This document shows positions 1 to 9,341 of a DNA stretch of 64,000 nt, in pieces. The notes beneath the pieces are model-generated. The model saw nothing but the letters and a program-made list of their open reading frames with translations. It did not search any database and had not been told where the DNA came from. Location: the NCBI GenBank assembly GCA_903905455.1, contig CAIVGN010000234.1, forward strand, positions 35,443 through 99,442, written 5' to 3'. The stretch comes from an uncultured Archangium sp. Its GTDB lineage: Bacteria > Myxococcota > Myxococcia > Myxococcales > Myxococcaceae. A program made the translations under genes and the position numbers. Each line of letters opens with the position of its first letter. Position 1 is the stretch's first letter.

Positions 1-40
1 CGTGCTCGCCATCCGCCGCGCCCTGGGCCACCAGCAGTGA
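1..40 (+). CDS. 3' end of an upstream gene (partial)
   Basis: Reading frame 2 is open from the window edge and ends at the TGA at 38-40, encoding a tail that reads VLAIRRALGHQQ. The GTG start of the following kdsC-like gene overlaps this stop in a GTGA arrangement, which is typical of translationally coupled operon genes. Kdo synthesis genes (kdsA, kdsD/kpsF, kdsC) are commonly adjacent, so the tail may belong to one of them, but twelve residues cannot identify it. Confidence 0.5.
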   Translation, partial: VLAIRRALGHQQ

Positions 41-558
41 CCCCTGCCGACCGCGCCGCGCACATCAAGGCCATCGTCTTCGACGTCGACGGCGTGCTCA
101 CCGACGGCGGCCTCTGGTACGGCCCCACCGGCGAGGCCCTGAAGCGCTTCGACGTCAAGGACGGCCACGCCATGGTACTGGCCCGGTTGACCGGCCTGCC
201 CGTCGCCCTGCTCACCGCGCGCACCTCCACCATCGTCGAGGTCCGCGCCCAGGAGCTCAAGCTGGCGAGGGTCTTCCAGGGCCGCCGCGAGAAGGGCCCG
301 GCCTTCGAAGAGCTGGCCTCGGAGCTGGGCTTCGCCCCCCAGGAGCTGGCCTACATGGGCGACGACGTGAATGATCTCCCACCCTTGGGACGCGCGGGCC
401 TCAGCGGCTGCCCGGCTGACGCGGTGCCCCAGGTGAAGGAAGCGGTGCACTTCGTAGCCAGCAAGCCGGGCGGCCACGGGGCGGCCCGGGAGTTCATCGA
501 GCTCATCCTCCACGCCACCGGGCGCTGGGAACAGGCGCTCGAGCACGCGCGGAAGTAA
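37..558 (+). CDS. kdsC: 3-deoxy-D-manno-octulosonate 8-phosphate phosphatase (KdsC family HAD)
   Basis: A 173-residue cytoplasmic phosphatase of the cap-less HAD type. It is expected to remove phosphate from Kdo-8-phosphate to give Kdo for the LPS inner core. The nucleophile motif DVDGVLTDG starts at Asp16, with Asp18 as the acid/base. A downstream GDDVND motif supplies the Mg2+ ligands, and a Lys (REKGPAFEE) lies at the position of the HAD phosphate-binding lysine. The C-terminal GGHGAAREFIEL stretch is the conserved KdsC active-site tail. The length matches the family (E. coli about 188). The GTG start overlaps the stop of the preceding gene. The related Neu5Ac-9-phosphatase/YrbI group is the only close alternative. 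Confidence 0.9.
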   Translation: MTPADRAAHIKAIVFDVDGVLTDGGLWYGPTGEALKRFDVKDGHAMVLARLTGLPVALLTARTSTIVEVRAQELKLARVFQGRREKGPAFEELASELGFAPQELAYMGDDVNDLPPLGRAGLSGCPADAVPQVKEAVHFVASKPGGHGAAREFIELILHATGRWEQALEHARK

Positions 559-570
559 GGTCCTTGGCGC

Positions 571-1341
571 ATGGCGCTCCGTCCCAATGTCGCAAGGCTC
601 AAAGACCTGCTCCTCAAGTCGGGGATCATCGACGAATTCCAGATGCGCGCGGCCATGGGTCGCCTCGAGCAGTGGGGCGGTCGCCTCACCGGGGTGATCG
701 TCGAGATGGGCTTCTGCGACGACGAGACCATGGTGCAGACGCTCAGCAAGATGCTGCGCCTCGAGGTGGTGCACCTGGGCATGGTGCAGCGAGACGGCGC
801 GCTGCTCTCGAAGATCGACGGCGAGTTCTGCCAGGAGCACGGCGTCTTCCCCATCAGCCTGCAGAACCGCACGGCCCTGGTGGCGGTCAGCGACCCCACC
901 GAGCTCGACACCATCGACTTCCTGTCCTCGAAGCTCGGCGCCCGCATCCAGATGGTCATCGCCGCGGAGTCGGAGATCCAGGCGGCCATCGGGAAACACT
1001 TCCGCGGCCAGGCCGTGCCCGCCACCAAGCGCACCAACAACAAGGCCCGCGACGCGCACATCGAGGCCACCTCGGGCACCGTCTTCGAGCTCGACATGAG
1101 CGCGCCGCCCAAGCCCGGCGAGGCGCCCCGCGAGCAGAGCCCCTCCCTGTCGTGGATGAACAAGCCACCCTCGGCCAACACCATGCTCGACGAGTTCCTC
1201 GACGAGGGTGACGAGAAGACCGAGGGCTTCACCGCCGAAGAGCTGAAGCGCCTCGAGTCGGTCTACGAGAACCAGCACAAGACGACCTCCATCTTGCGCG
1301 CCCTCCAGGTCCTGCTCACCGAGAAGGGCTACCTGCGCTGA
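571..1341 (+). CDS. MshEN (GspE N-terminal) domain protein
   Basis: A 256-residue protein whose N-terminus carries two 24-residue motifs of the MshEN/GspE-N kind. Residues 9-32 begin RLKDLLLKSG and residues 38-61 begin RLTGVIVEMG; they are separated by exactly five residues. Residues 75-145 continue as a GspE-N-like alpha/beta segment (LVAVSDPTELDTIDFLSSKL). MshEN domains bind c-di-GMP in type IV pilus and type II secretion ATPases. Here no ATPase domain follows; the rest is a charged, probably disordered linker and a short helical C-terminus. Related stand-alone proteins occur in myxobacteria, but their function is not known to me. It starts 12 bases after kdsC, so it may share that transcript. 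Confidence 0.7.
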   Translation: MALRPNVARLKDLLLKSGIIDEFQMRAAMGRLEQWGGRLTGVIVEMGFCDDETMVQTLSKMLRLEVVHLGMVQRDGALLSKIDGEFCQEHGVFPISLQNRTALVAVSDPTELDTIDFLSSKLGARIQMVIAAESEIQAAIGKHFRGQAVPATKRTNNKARDAHIEATSGTVFELDMSAPPKPGEAPREQSPSLSWMNKPPSANTMLDEFLDEGDEKTEGFTAEELKRLESVYENQHKTTSILRALQVLLTEKGYLR

Positions 1342-1395
1342 GCGCCTGAACCTTCCGCGCCGGCAGCTCGCTCCCAAGGCGCAGGAGGCTTCACC

Positions 1396-1736
1396 ATGTT
1401 TCGTTCTGCCCTGCTCGCCGCTGCAATCCTTGCGTCACCCGTCCTCGCCGAAGAGCCCTGCGGCTGCGGCAAGAAGGCCGACGGATCCTGTGAGCAGGCG
1501 GCGTGCACCTCAAGGTGAAGGCCGGCGAAGAGACCCTGGTGGTGCACCTCGGGCCCGCGGACTTCGTCGACCCGAAGGGGACGTTCGCCAGGGGTGACGA
1601 GGTCGAGGTCACCGGCTCGCGCATCGCCCTCAACGGCGTGCCCACCGTGCTCTCGACGAAGGTGAAGCGCGGAGCCCTGGTCGTCGAGCCCCGCGCCGCG
1701 GACGGCACCCCGAACTTCAAGATGCCTCGCGGGTGA
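1396..1736 (+). pseudogene. Small secreted protein interrupted by a frameshift
   Basis: An ATG at 1396 preceded by a strong AGGAGG (1383-1388) opens a signal peptide (MFRSALLAAAILASPVLA) and a Cys-rich stretch (EEPCGCGKK), then stops at 1516-1518 after 40 codons. A second frame, open from the TGA at 1491 and starting at GTG 1503, encodes a well-formed domain (HLKVKAGEETLVVHLGPADF onward) to 1736 but has no signal or ribosome site of its own. One extra G in the CAGG at 1495-1498 would join them into one periplasmic protein of about 113 residues with an OB-like beta domain. Either the gene is broken, the base is a sequencing error, or a -1 frameshift is used. Confidence 0.6.
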
Positions 1737-1751
1737 GGGGTTTGCAGCAGG

Positions 1752-1797
1752 GCCCCTCACCCTGGCCCTCTCCCCGCTTCGCAGGGAGAGGGAAGAC
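1752..1797. repeat. Palindromic intergenic repeat / bidirectional terminator
   Basis: A perfect 9-bp inverted repeat, CCCTCTCCC (1766-1774) against GGGAGAGGG (1784-1792), lies between the convergent ends of the small secreted gene and gyrA. The flank GGCCCCTCACC and the core GGCCCTCTCCCCGC recur nearly unchanged near 45671-45714, and a weaker relative lies at 19265-19310. This suggests a REP-like family that may also act as a terminator here. Confidence 0.55.
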
Positions 1798-1802
1798 GCT
1801 GG

Positions 1803-4511
<2,709 letters not shown>

Positions 4512-4621
4512 GCTGAGCGGCTGACTAGCCCCAACAGGCCCGCAAAACAACGAGGGAAACAGCCCTGTAGCGAGCCATTTCCCCGGTCATTCCATGAACT
4601 TAGACGGCTGATTCCAGCGGG

Positions 4622-5188
4622 TCAGTCGAAGGCGCGCTCGAGGTTCGAAAGCACGCGACCCTCGGCGTCGGAGACCTTGAACGCCAGGCCCATGAAACCG
4701 CCCGAGGCCTCGGCCACCACGCGCGCCCGGCCCAGCACCGTGGCCTTGAGCATCGCCTTGTCGTCGGGCTTCATCTTGGTCACCAGGGCCTTGACGTACT
4801 CGGCCCACAGCGAGTGCCAGGTCAGCTCCGGCTTCTCGTCGAGCCACATCGACAGGTAGCTGTAGGCGGGGCTGTCGACCTGCAACCCGATGGTCTTGGC
4901 GAGATCGAGGATGATCACCCGCTCCTTGGCGTCGACCACGCCGTCGGCCCAGGCCACTTCGATGATCGGGTAGAGCGACATCACCAGCGTGGCGGCGCCC
5001 CCGAGCTTCAGGTTGGCGAGCGCGTCGAGCACCTGGTCGTTGGAGATGCCCGTCAGCCGCTGCAGCTCTTCCCGCGAGTGCTGTCGCTGGGCGTCGTCCT
5101 TCAGCTTCTGGACCAGCTCCTTCTCATGCTTCTGAAAGAACTGTTCCTCGAGGGCCCTGCGGCGGTCGTCGAATGCGTCCTGAGACAT
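4622..5188 (-). CDS. TerB-like helical protein
   Basis: A 188-residue soluble protein with a charged, probably coiled N-terminus (residues 5-40) and an all-helical body. Residues 78-93 (VAWADGVVDAKERVII) match the acidic ADGxxxxxE signature of TerB/DjlA-like domains, which in known members bind metal and act as small scaffold or stress modules. The ATG at 5188 (MSQDAFDDRR) is chosen; the long frame upstream of it is an overlap artefact. It follows the AAA-like gene after 41 bases in the same direction and is probably the last gene of a three-gene set with the cyclase. The biological role is unknown. Confidence 0.65.
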   Translation of the reverse strand: MSQDAFDDRRRALEEQFFQKHEKELVQKLKDDAQRQHSREELQRLTGISNDQVLDALANLKLGGAATLVMSLYPIIEVAWADGVVDAKERVIILDLAKTIGLQVDSPAYSYLSMWLDEKPELTWHSLWAEYVKALVTKMKPDDKAMLKATVLGRARVVAEASGGFMGLAFKVSDAEGRVLSNLERAFD

Positions 5189-5229
5189 GTTTTCCCGTTT
5201 GCCAGTGCTGACCTTGGACTTCAACCCAT

Positions 5230-5619
5230 TCAGTGACGCGACGCGCGGGCCTTGAGGTCCACGGTGGCGCTCGCCAGCCAGTACCGGAGGTCGTCGGTCA
5301 GGCCCCCCTTCTGCGCGGCCTGGTCCGGCGTGCCCGGCAGGCCGAGCAGGAGCTTGGGCCGCTCTTCGCGCTCGCGCAACGCGCGCACCACCGCCCGCTG
5401 GGTCGCCGCGGGCACCCGGGTCACGTCGGGCACGTAGACCACCGCCCGGCCGTTGCCGAGCGCCCGCTCGAGGGCGACCGGGTCGCTGGTCTCGATGAGG
5501 GTCGCCCCCTCGAGGGCCTGGCTGGCGGCGACGGCGAGGGCGCGGCGCTCGGGCTCGGTGCCCCCGTACAGCAGGGCCGAGACCCGGTTCTTCTTCAGCG
5601 CATCGAGAGACCAGGTCAC
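5230..5619 (-). CDS. Degenerate AAA+ (sigma-54 activator-like) fragment protein
   Basis: A 129-residue protein from a GTG at 5619, just 14 bases after the cyclase gene. It follows the layout of the bacterial enhancer-binding protein ATPase: VVYVPDVTRVPAATQRAVVR aligns with the Walker B region (LFLDE..ELP...Q..LLR), and GGLTDDLRYWLAS aligns with the G.FR.DLYYRLN segment. The Walker A loop is replaced by LLYGGTEPERR, the acidic Walker B pair is altered and the GAFTGA loop is absent, so it should neither hydrolyse ATP nor contact sigma-54 in the usual way. It could be an adaptor or decoy derived from such an activator. The similarity is judged by eye. Confidence 0.55.
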   Translation of the reverse strand: MTWSLDALKKNRVSALLYGGTEPERRALAVAASQALEGATLIETSDPVALERALGNGRAVVYVPDVTRVPAATQRAVVRALREREERPKLLLGLPGTPDQAAQKGGLTDDLRYWLASATVDLKARASRH

Positions 5620-5633
5620 GGGGGGCTCCTTGT

Positions 5634-7124
5634 TCAGGGACGGCGGGCGGCGGCGAGCGCCTGGTTCGACTGGGGGGTGACGCGAAAGAGGGGCACCGGC
5701 AGGGCCTTGCCCTCGAGGCGCACCGGCGCCAGCGCCTCGAAGCGGCCCAGGTGCCCGACGGCGAGGCTGGTGCCCTCGCCCACCAGGGTCTCTCCGGGGG
5801 CCGCGTGGGCACACAGGCGGCTGGCGACGTTCACCGTGTCGCCGATGCAGGTGTACTCGGTGCGCCGCGTGCTCCCCAGGCTGCCGGCGAGCACCGGGCC
5901 GGTGTTGAGGCCGATGCCCAGCTCGAAGCGGGCGCCTTCGGGTCGCAGCGCGTTGAGGGCGTCGAGGGCCTCGTGCATGCGCAGGGCGGCGCTGACCGCC
6001 AGGGCGGCGTCGTCGGCGTGCGTCACCGGCGCGCCCCACACCGCCATCAACCCGTCGCCCAGGAACTTGTCGAGCGTGCCCCCGCACTCGAGCACCGCGT
6101 CGGCCAGCTGCCCCAGCACCTCGTTGAGCAGGCGCAAGACCTCCTCCGGGGGCCGCGACTCGGCGAAGGCGGTGAAGTTACGCAGGTCGGCGAAGAGCAC
6201 CGTCACCACCCGCTGCTCGCCGGTGAGCACCACGTCGCCGCTGCGGAGGATCTCCTCGACCACCGCGTCGGAGGTGTAGCGGGCGAACAGCCGGCGCAGG
6301 CGCTCGGTCTCGCGGGTGCGCCGCAGCACGCTCTCCACCCGGGCCCCCAGCTCCTCCATCGACGCGCCCTTGTTCACGTAGTCGTCGGCGCCTTCGCGCA
6401 GGCCCTTGACCCGGCGCTCGTCTGCGTCGTTGGCGGTGAGCAGGATCACCGGAACCGGCGCGCGCGGCCCGTGCTTGAGCCGGCGGCACACCTCGCTGCC
6501 GTCGAGGCCCGGCATGTCGAGATCGGTGAGCACCAGGTCGGGCCGGAGCACGTCGAGCTGCTCCAGCGCGAGGAAGGGGTCGTTGAAGCAGGTGACCTCG
6601 TAGCCCTGGGCGCCGAGGCCCTCGTGCACCAGCGCGCAGGCCAGCTCGCTGTCGTCGATGACCACCAGGCGCAGGCCATTGACCGGCGCCGGCGGCCGCG
6701 CGGAGGTGACCCCGGGCGACGGCTCGGGCGGCAGCGTGGGCGACATGCGCTGCTGCAACCCCAGCGCCTCGTACAGCTGCCGGTGATCGATGGCGCCGTG
6801 CTCCACCAGCAGCTCGCCCAGGCGCTGGCCCGAGCGCCCCTGGGCCTCGAGCCCCTGCGCGACCTGGCCCTCGTCGACGTAGCGCAGCCCCAGGAGGATC
6901 TCGCCCAGCGGCGGCCGGTCGAGCACCAGCGCGTCGCCCTTCTGCACCGCGAGGCTCAGCGCCCGCTGGAGCTGCCCCCGTGTCAGGTAGCCTAAGGACA
7001 ACAGCGCCTCGCCCACGCGGCTGCCCGTCAGCGGCTGGAGCGCCAGGGCTTCCCGCACCTGTCCCTCGGTGACCAGGCCCAGGGAGATGAGGAAGTCGCC
7101 GAAGCGACGGAGCGGGTCGGTCAT
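5634..7124 (-). CDS. Double MshEN - receiver - class III adenylate/guanylate cyclase
   Basis: A 496-residue cytoplasmic signalling protein; the ATG at 7124 ([10 protein letters not shown]) is the better of two close starts. Residues 7-30, 36-59, 72-95 and 101-124 are four 24-residue MshEN motifs, in pairs separated by exactly five residues, i.e. two MshEN domains of the c-di-GMP-binding type. Motifs 1 and 4 keep the first Arg and the last Gln. Residues 152-270 are a response-regulator receiver with phospho-acceptor Asp201 ([10 protein letters not shown]). Residues 305-485 are a class III cyclase with metal-binding Asp313 (LFADLRNF) and Asp357 ([11 protein letters not shown]) and the NVASRL motif. 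It likely makes cAMP (or cGMP) under phosphorylation and possibly c-di-GMP control. Confidence 0.85.
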   Translation of the reverse strand: MTDPLRRFGDFLISLGLVTEGQVREALALQPLTGSRVGEALLSLGYLTRGQLQRALSLAVQKGDALVLDRPPLGEILLGLRYVDEGQVAQGLEAQGRSGQRLGELLVEHGAIDHRQLYEALGLQQRMSPTLPPEPSPGVTSARPPAPVNGLRLVVIDDSELACALVHEGLGAQGYEVTCFNDPFLALEQLDVLRPDLVLTDLDMPGLDGSEVCRRLKHGPRAPVPVILLTANDADERRVKGLREGADDYVNKGASMEELGARVESVLRRTRETERLRRLFARYTSDAVVEEILRSGDVVLTGEQRVVTVLFADLRNFTAFAESRPPEEVLRLLNEVLGQLADAVLECGGTLDKFLGDGLMAVWGAPVTHADDAALAVSAALRMHEALDALNALRPEGARFELGIGLNTGPVLAGSLGSTRRTEYTCIGDTVNVASRLCAHAAPGETLVGEGTSLAVGHLGRFEALAPVRLEGKALPVPLFRVTPQSNQALAAARRP

Positions 7125-7199
7125 GCGGCGGGGGCGCAAAGCCTACCCCAGCACGTCGCTACCGCGACTTCTGCGCCGCCGTACTACAGTGCCGCCACC

Positions 7200-7541
7200 A
7201 TGGCTTTCGAGCGTGAACAAGCAGCGGCGATGCGGCTCCTCCTGGGGCTCGAGGAAGGCACCATGCCCACCGAGGCCGCCGTCGCGCTGGCCGAGGACGC
7301 GGACCCCGCCCTCCTCTATTTCATCTTCACGTGGATCCGCAGGCGCTACGCCGACCACCCCAACGGGAACGCCATCGTGGCCCGGCTGGTGGCGGTCCTG
7401 GAGCGCTCGCCGGACATCGAGGAGCTGGTCAAGGAAGGCGAAGAGGACCCCGTCGTCGAGTGGTTCGAGGACGAGTACTCGTACCGCGACCTCAACGCGA
7501 AAGAGTTCATCGAGCTCATCGTCGAGAAGCTCGAAGGCTAG
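7200..7541 (+). CDS. Hypothetical acidic protein
   Basis: A 113-residue soluble, acidic, helix-rich protein starting at ATG 7200, divergent from the cyclase gene (75 bases apart). No signal peptide, membrane segment or recognised motif is visible. The composition and strict GC-rich third positions look like real coding. Its end overlaps the 3' end of the convergent oxidoreductase gene by four bases. Function unknown. Confidence 0.6.
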   Translation: MAFEREQAAAMRLLLGLEEGTMPTEAAVALAEDADPALLYFIFTWIRRRYADHPNGNAIVARLVAVLERSPDIEELVKEGEEDPVVEWFEDEYSYRDLNAKEFIELIVEKLEG

Positions 7542-8155
7542 GCCTTCCCTGCGCGGACGAGGACCTCGCGGCAGCTCCACCCGGGCGCCGTCAGCGTCAT
7601 CAGGATGAAGTGCGCGAGATCGTGGCGCCCCACCGGCGTGGGGGGCAGGCCGCCCGAGCCCACGTCCGAGAAGCTCACCCCGTGACCGGCCCGCGCGTCG
7701 GTCAGCCCCACGGTGTGAATCACCACGTAGTCGAGCCCCGAGACGCGCACCAACTCCAGCGCGTCGCCCAGGTCGTGCTCCACTTCGCGGGCCCGGGGCT
7801 TGACCAGGGCCGTGAGCAGGCCCTTGACGCCATGCGCCTGGGGCCCCCCGAGCCGCGAGACGAAGACCACGCGATCCACGCGCTTGAGCCCCACGGCCTT
7901 GATCACGTGACTGACCGCGTCGGCCGGGTTGGGGGAGGCCGCCACGGAGACCACGAAGCGGCAGCCGGCGATCAACTGCTCGAGGCCGCGGCCCGAGTCG
8001 ACGTCACCCTCGAAGACGTTGAGGTGCTCGTTGGCCATGGTGAGGCGCCGCGGGTTGCGGGTCAGCGCGTTCACGTTCATGCCGGCGTCGAGGGCCTCGT
8101 GCACCAACAGGGAACCCAGGCCCCCGCTCGCCCCGAGAATTGCGATTCGGCTCAT
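7538..8155 (-). CDS. NAD(P)-binding NmrA-like atypical SDR
   Basis: A 205-residue Rossmann protein. The N-terminus MSRIAILGASGGLGSLLVHE gives the nucleotide-binding GxSGGLG loop, followed by LTRNPRRL (NADP-type arginines) and the acidic strand EGDV. FVSRLGG occupies the position of the SDR serine, but there is no clear YxxxK pair, as is usual in NmrA/HSCARG-type proteins that sense NAD(P) redox state or reduce small substrates. The length is typical of the short NAD(P)H-binding family. It lies convergent with the small acidic gene. The substrate is unknown. Confidence 0.75.
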   Translation of the reverse strand: MSRIAILGASGGLGSLLVHEALDAGMNVNALTRNPRRLTMANEHLNVFEGDVDSGRGLEQLIAGCRFVVSVAASPNPADAVSHVIKAVGLKRVDRVVFVSRLGGPQAHGVKGLLTALVKPRAREVEHDLGDALELVRVSGLDYVVIHTVGLTDARAGHGVSFSDVGSGGLPPTPVGRHDLAHFILMTLTAPGWSCREVLVRAGKA

Positions 8156-8174
8156 GGTGACGCCGAACTTAGCC

Positions 8175-9278
8175 TCAGTGGTCCGCGCGGAAGAGCGCCA
8201 TGACGATCTCGAAGAGAATGAGGAAGACCACCATGGCCTCGAGCGTCAGCGCCCGGCCCTGGTCGGTCTCGCCCTTGAGCAGCCCGTAGGTCTGCATCAA
8301 CAGCCGGTGCTTGCGCGTGACCTGCTCGGTCCACCGCGCGATGCGCAGCTGCTGCAGGCCCGCCTCGTAGACGCGCGCCAGGTACACGTCACCGACGATC
8401 TTCAGGGCGTTCTCCACGCGCTCGAGGAACTCCGAGAGCTCGATGAGGGTCTGCATCTGGCTGCGCAGGGCGCGCTTCCAGGGGCTGGCGAGCAGCGAGC
8501 CCTGCTTCTGGCCGACCACGTCGTAGATGCGCTGCAGCTCGTGGTCGAGCACGTGATCGTAGTAGCGAAGCTCGAGCAGCTGGGCGTTGGCGATCTCCAG
8601 CAGGTCGACGATGTCCTCGCTGCCCGACGGCTCGTAGACGAAGGCCGCGTTCCACTCGACGATGGTCAGGTCGTTGGGGGTGTAGCTGTAGTGGTGCCCC
8701 AGCACCTCGTGCTCCTCGCCCGCCGAGAGCGCCTTCTCCTTCACCTCGCCCAGCAGCAGCCGCGCCAGCCCCGGGGTCGCGAGCACCTCCTCGGCGTTGG
8801 GCCGGCCCTCGAGCTCGCGCACGAGGATCACCGTGTAGCCCTCGTTCTGTTCCCACAGGTGCGGCGTCTCGAAGGTCGGCTCGAGCAGCTTGCGCAGCTT
8901 GCCCACCTCCTCGAGCGCCAGGGCCTCGAGCGCCTTGCTGTCGTAGAGCTCGTCGGCGACGGGGATCAGCTCCTCGAGGCTCGAGCCCCGGGTCACCGGC
9001 ACCCGCAACGAGATGGAGATGGCGCCGTGGTGGAAGAGCGACGCGCTGAGCTTGACCTCGAGCGCGGCGCCTCCGACGGCCAGGGGGCGCGTGCCGAGCT
9101 CGACCCGCAGCGGGGGGTCGGAGAGCTGGATGTACTCGCTGCCCTCGCGCCGCAGGGACAGGCGGCGGATGTCGGCGCCCCCCTTGGCGATGAGCGCGCG
9201 GCAGGTCTCGAGCGCGATGGTGTCGGCGACGTCGAAGATGCGGGTGCACAAGATGTCTGCGTCGAGCAACCGGGCCAT
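8175..9278 (-). CDS. RMD1/YagE family (DUF155) protein
   Basis: A 367-residue protein starting at ATG 9278 (MARLLDADIL). The body contains the DUF155 hallmarks: a central VYEPSGSEDIVDLLEIANAQ segment, the LELRYYDHVLDHELQRIYD helix and a long C-terminal helical region. It ends in one hydrophobic membrane anchor (LEAMVVFLILFEIVMALF). This matches the conserved arrangement in the yeast RMD1/mitochondrial RMND1 family, whose bacterial members have no established function. It is divergent from the large fusion gene (63-base gap). An antisense frame continues open far upstream but is a GC-bias artefact. Confidence 0.75.
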   Translation of the reverse strand: MARLLDADILCTRIFDVADTIALETCRALIAKGGADIRRLSLRREGSEYIQLSDPPLRVELGTRPLAVGGAALEVKLSASLFHHGAISISLRVPVTRGSSLEELIPVADELYDSKALEALALEEVGKLRKLLEPTFETPHLWEQNEGYTVILVRELEGRPNAEEVLATPGLARLLLGEVKEKALSAGEEHEVLGHHYSYTPNDLTIVEWNAAFVYEPSGSEDIVDLLEIANAQLLELRYYDHVLDHELQRIYDVVGQKQGSLLASPWKRALRSQMQTLIELSEFLERVENALKIVGDVYLARVYEAGLQQLRIARWTEQVTRKHRLLMQTYGLLKGETDQGRALTLEAMVVFLILFEIVMALFRADH

Positions 9279-9341
9279 GGGTCTGGGTATAGCCGACGAA
9301 GGACGACGTGAGGGCGGGGGAGCTGAAGTAGGGTTTCCACG

